NCBI GenBank assembly: GCA_031288615.1
Contig: JAITRC010000007.1
Location: forward strand, 1 to 64,000
From: Tannerellaceae bacterium
GTDB lineage: Bacteria; Bacteroidota; Bacteroidia; Bacteroidales; Tannerellaceae
DNA length: 64,000 bases
Direction of reading: 5' to 3'
Each line of letters starts with the position of its first letter. Within the stretch, counting starts at the first letter, position 1. The position numbers and the translations under genes are program-made. A model generated the notes under the pieces. The model had not been told where the DNA came from and did not search any database. It saw only the letters and a program-made list of their open reading frames with translations. Of this stretch, positions 63,994 through 64,000 are shown in pieces.

Positions 63994-64000
63994 CTTGCAC

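Noticed and set aside
48000..64000. Horizontal transfer of the whole high-GC right part
   Set aside because: pgk, tsaE, truA, sdhC, sdhA and leuB are core genes with Bacteroidetes-type features and the bias is strand-specific, so foreign origin is less likely than a mutational gradient.

Overview
The window comes from a Bacteroidales chromosome. Support for this: promoters of the Bacteroidetes type (TTTG, about 18-23 nt, TAnnTTTG) in front of many genes; a transcarbamylase with the succinylornithine-type signature of Bacteroides; type IX secretion (T9SS) C-terminal sorting domains on two giant surface proteins; and families typical of the phylum (DUF5723, DUF2723, a 640-residue PurF-like protein, Imm17). 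T9SS cargo together with a BspA-type leucine-rich protein points to the Porphyromonas/Tannerella side of the order, but the genus cannot be fixed from this sequence.

Layout. 1-12.5 kb is housekeeping: argF'-glyS-FKBP on the minus strand, fabD, a YigZ protein, the plus-strand run proS-hisD-hisC-gltD, then a PurF-like protein and an OmpH/Skp chaperone. 12.6-18.4 kb holds a coiled-coil gene-zapA-rny operon, a 56-residue ferredoxin, an Fsr-like transporter overlapping a radical SAM gene, and purC. 18.3-25.2 kb has a DUF5723 protein, a large lipoprotein, tRNA-Asn, an S41 protease, a ThiE-like gene, ribD and tRNA-Leu. 25.2-33 kb is a cell-surface block: a beta-helix/InlB-repeat T9SS cargo protein, an O-antigen ligase-like protein 6 nt behind it, and a convergent acyltransferase, glycosyltransferase and WecG/TagA trio. 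33-47.8 kb is again housekeeping: queA, DUF2723, aminopeptidase P, ispH-era-fabH-rpmF-yceD, a CorC-like protein, a LysM glucosaminidase, typA and ychF. 47.9-53.4 kb has a BspA-like LRR plus Ig-repeat T9SS protein and leuB. 53.4-64 kb has Imm17, tsaE and pgk, then an unusual cassette (55.4-57.3 kb), an outer-membrane-like protein with yihY-pepT-truA, and sdhC-sdhA (sdhB would lie beyond the edge).

The most unusual region is 55382-57322. Two 77-bp direct repeats (2 mismatches) carry a promoter and the signal-peptide start of the 57264 gene. They bracket a lipoprotein gene and two tandem copies of a two-gene module of tiny membrane proteins (about 90 aa plus about 45 aa). Each of the three units ends in a copy of the same terminator hairpin. 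In three promoters here the start codon falls exactly 4 nt after the -7 box, which suggests leaderless mRNAs. The cassette is partly G-rich on the plus strand while its flanks are strongly C-rich, which fits an insertion or rearrangement. I know of no described system with this layout.

At larger scale the plus strand moves from G-rich (about 13-24 kb) to strongly C-rich and high GC (about 50-64 kb). In the C-rich part this holds for genes of both orientations, so it looks like a replication-strand or mutational effect rather than codon choice.
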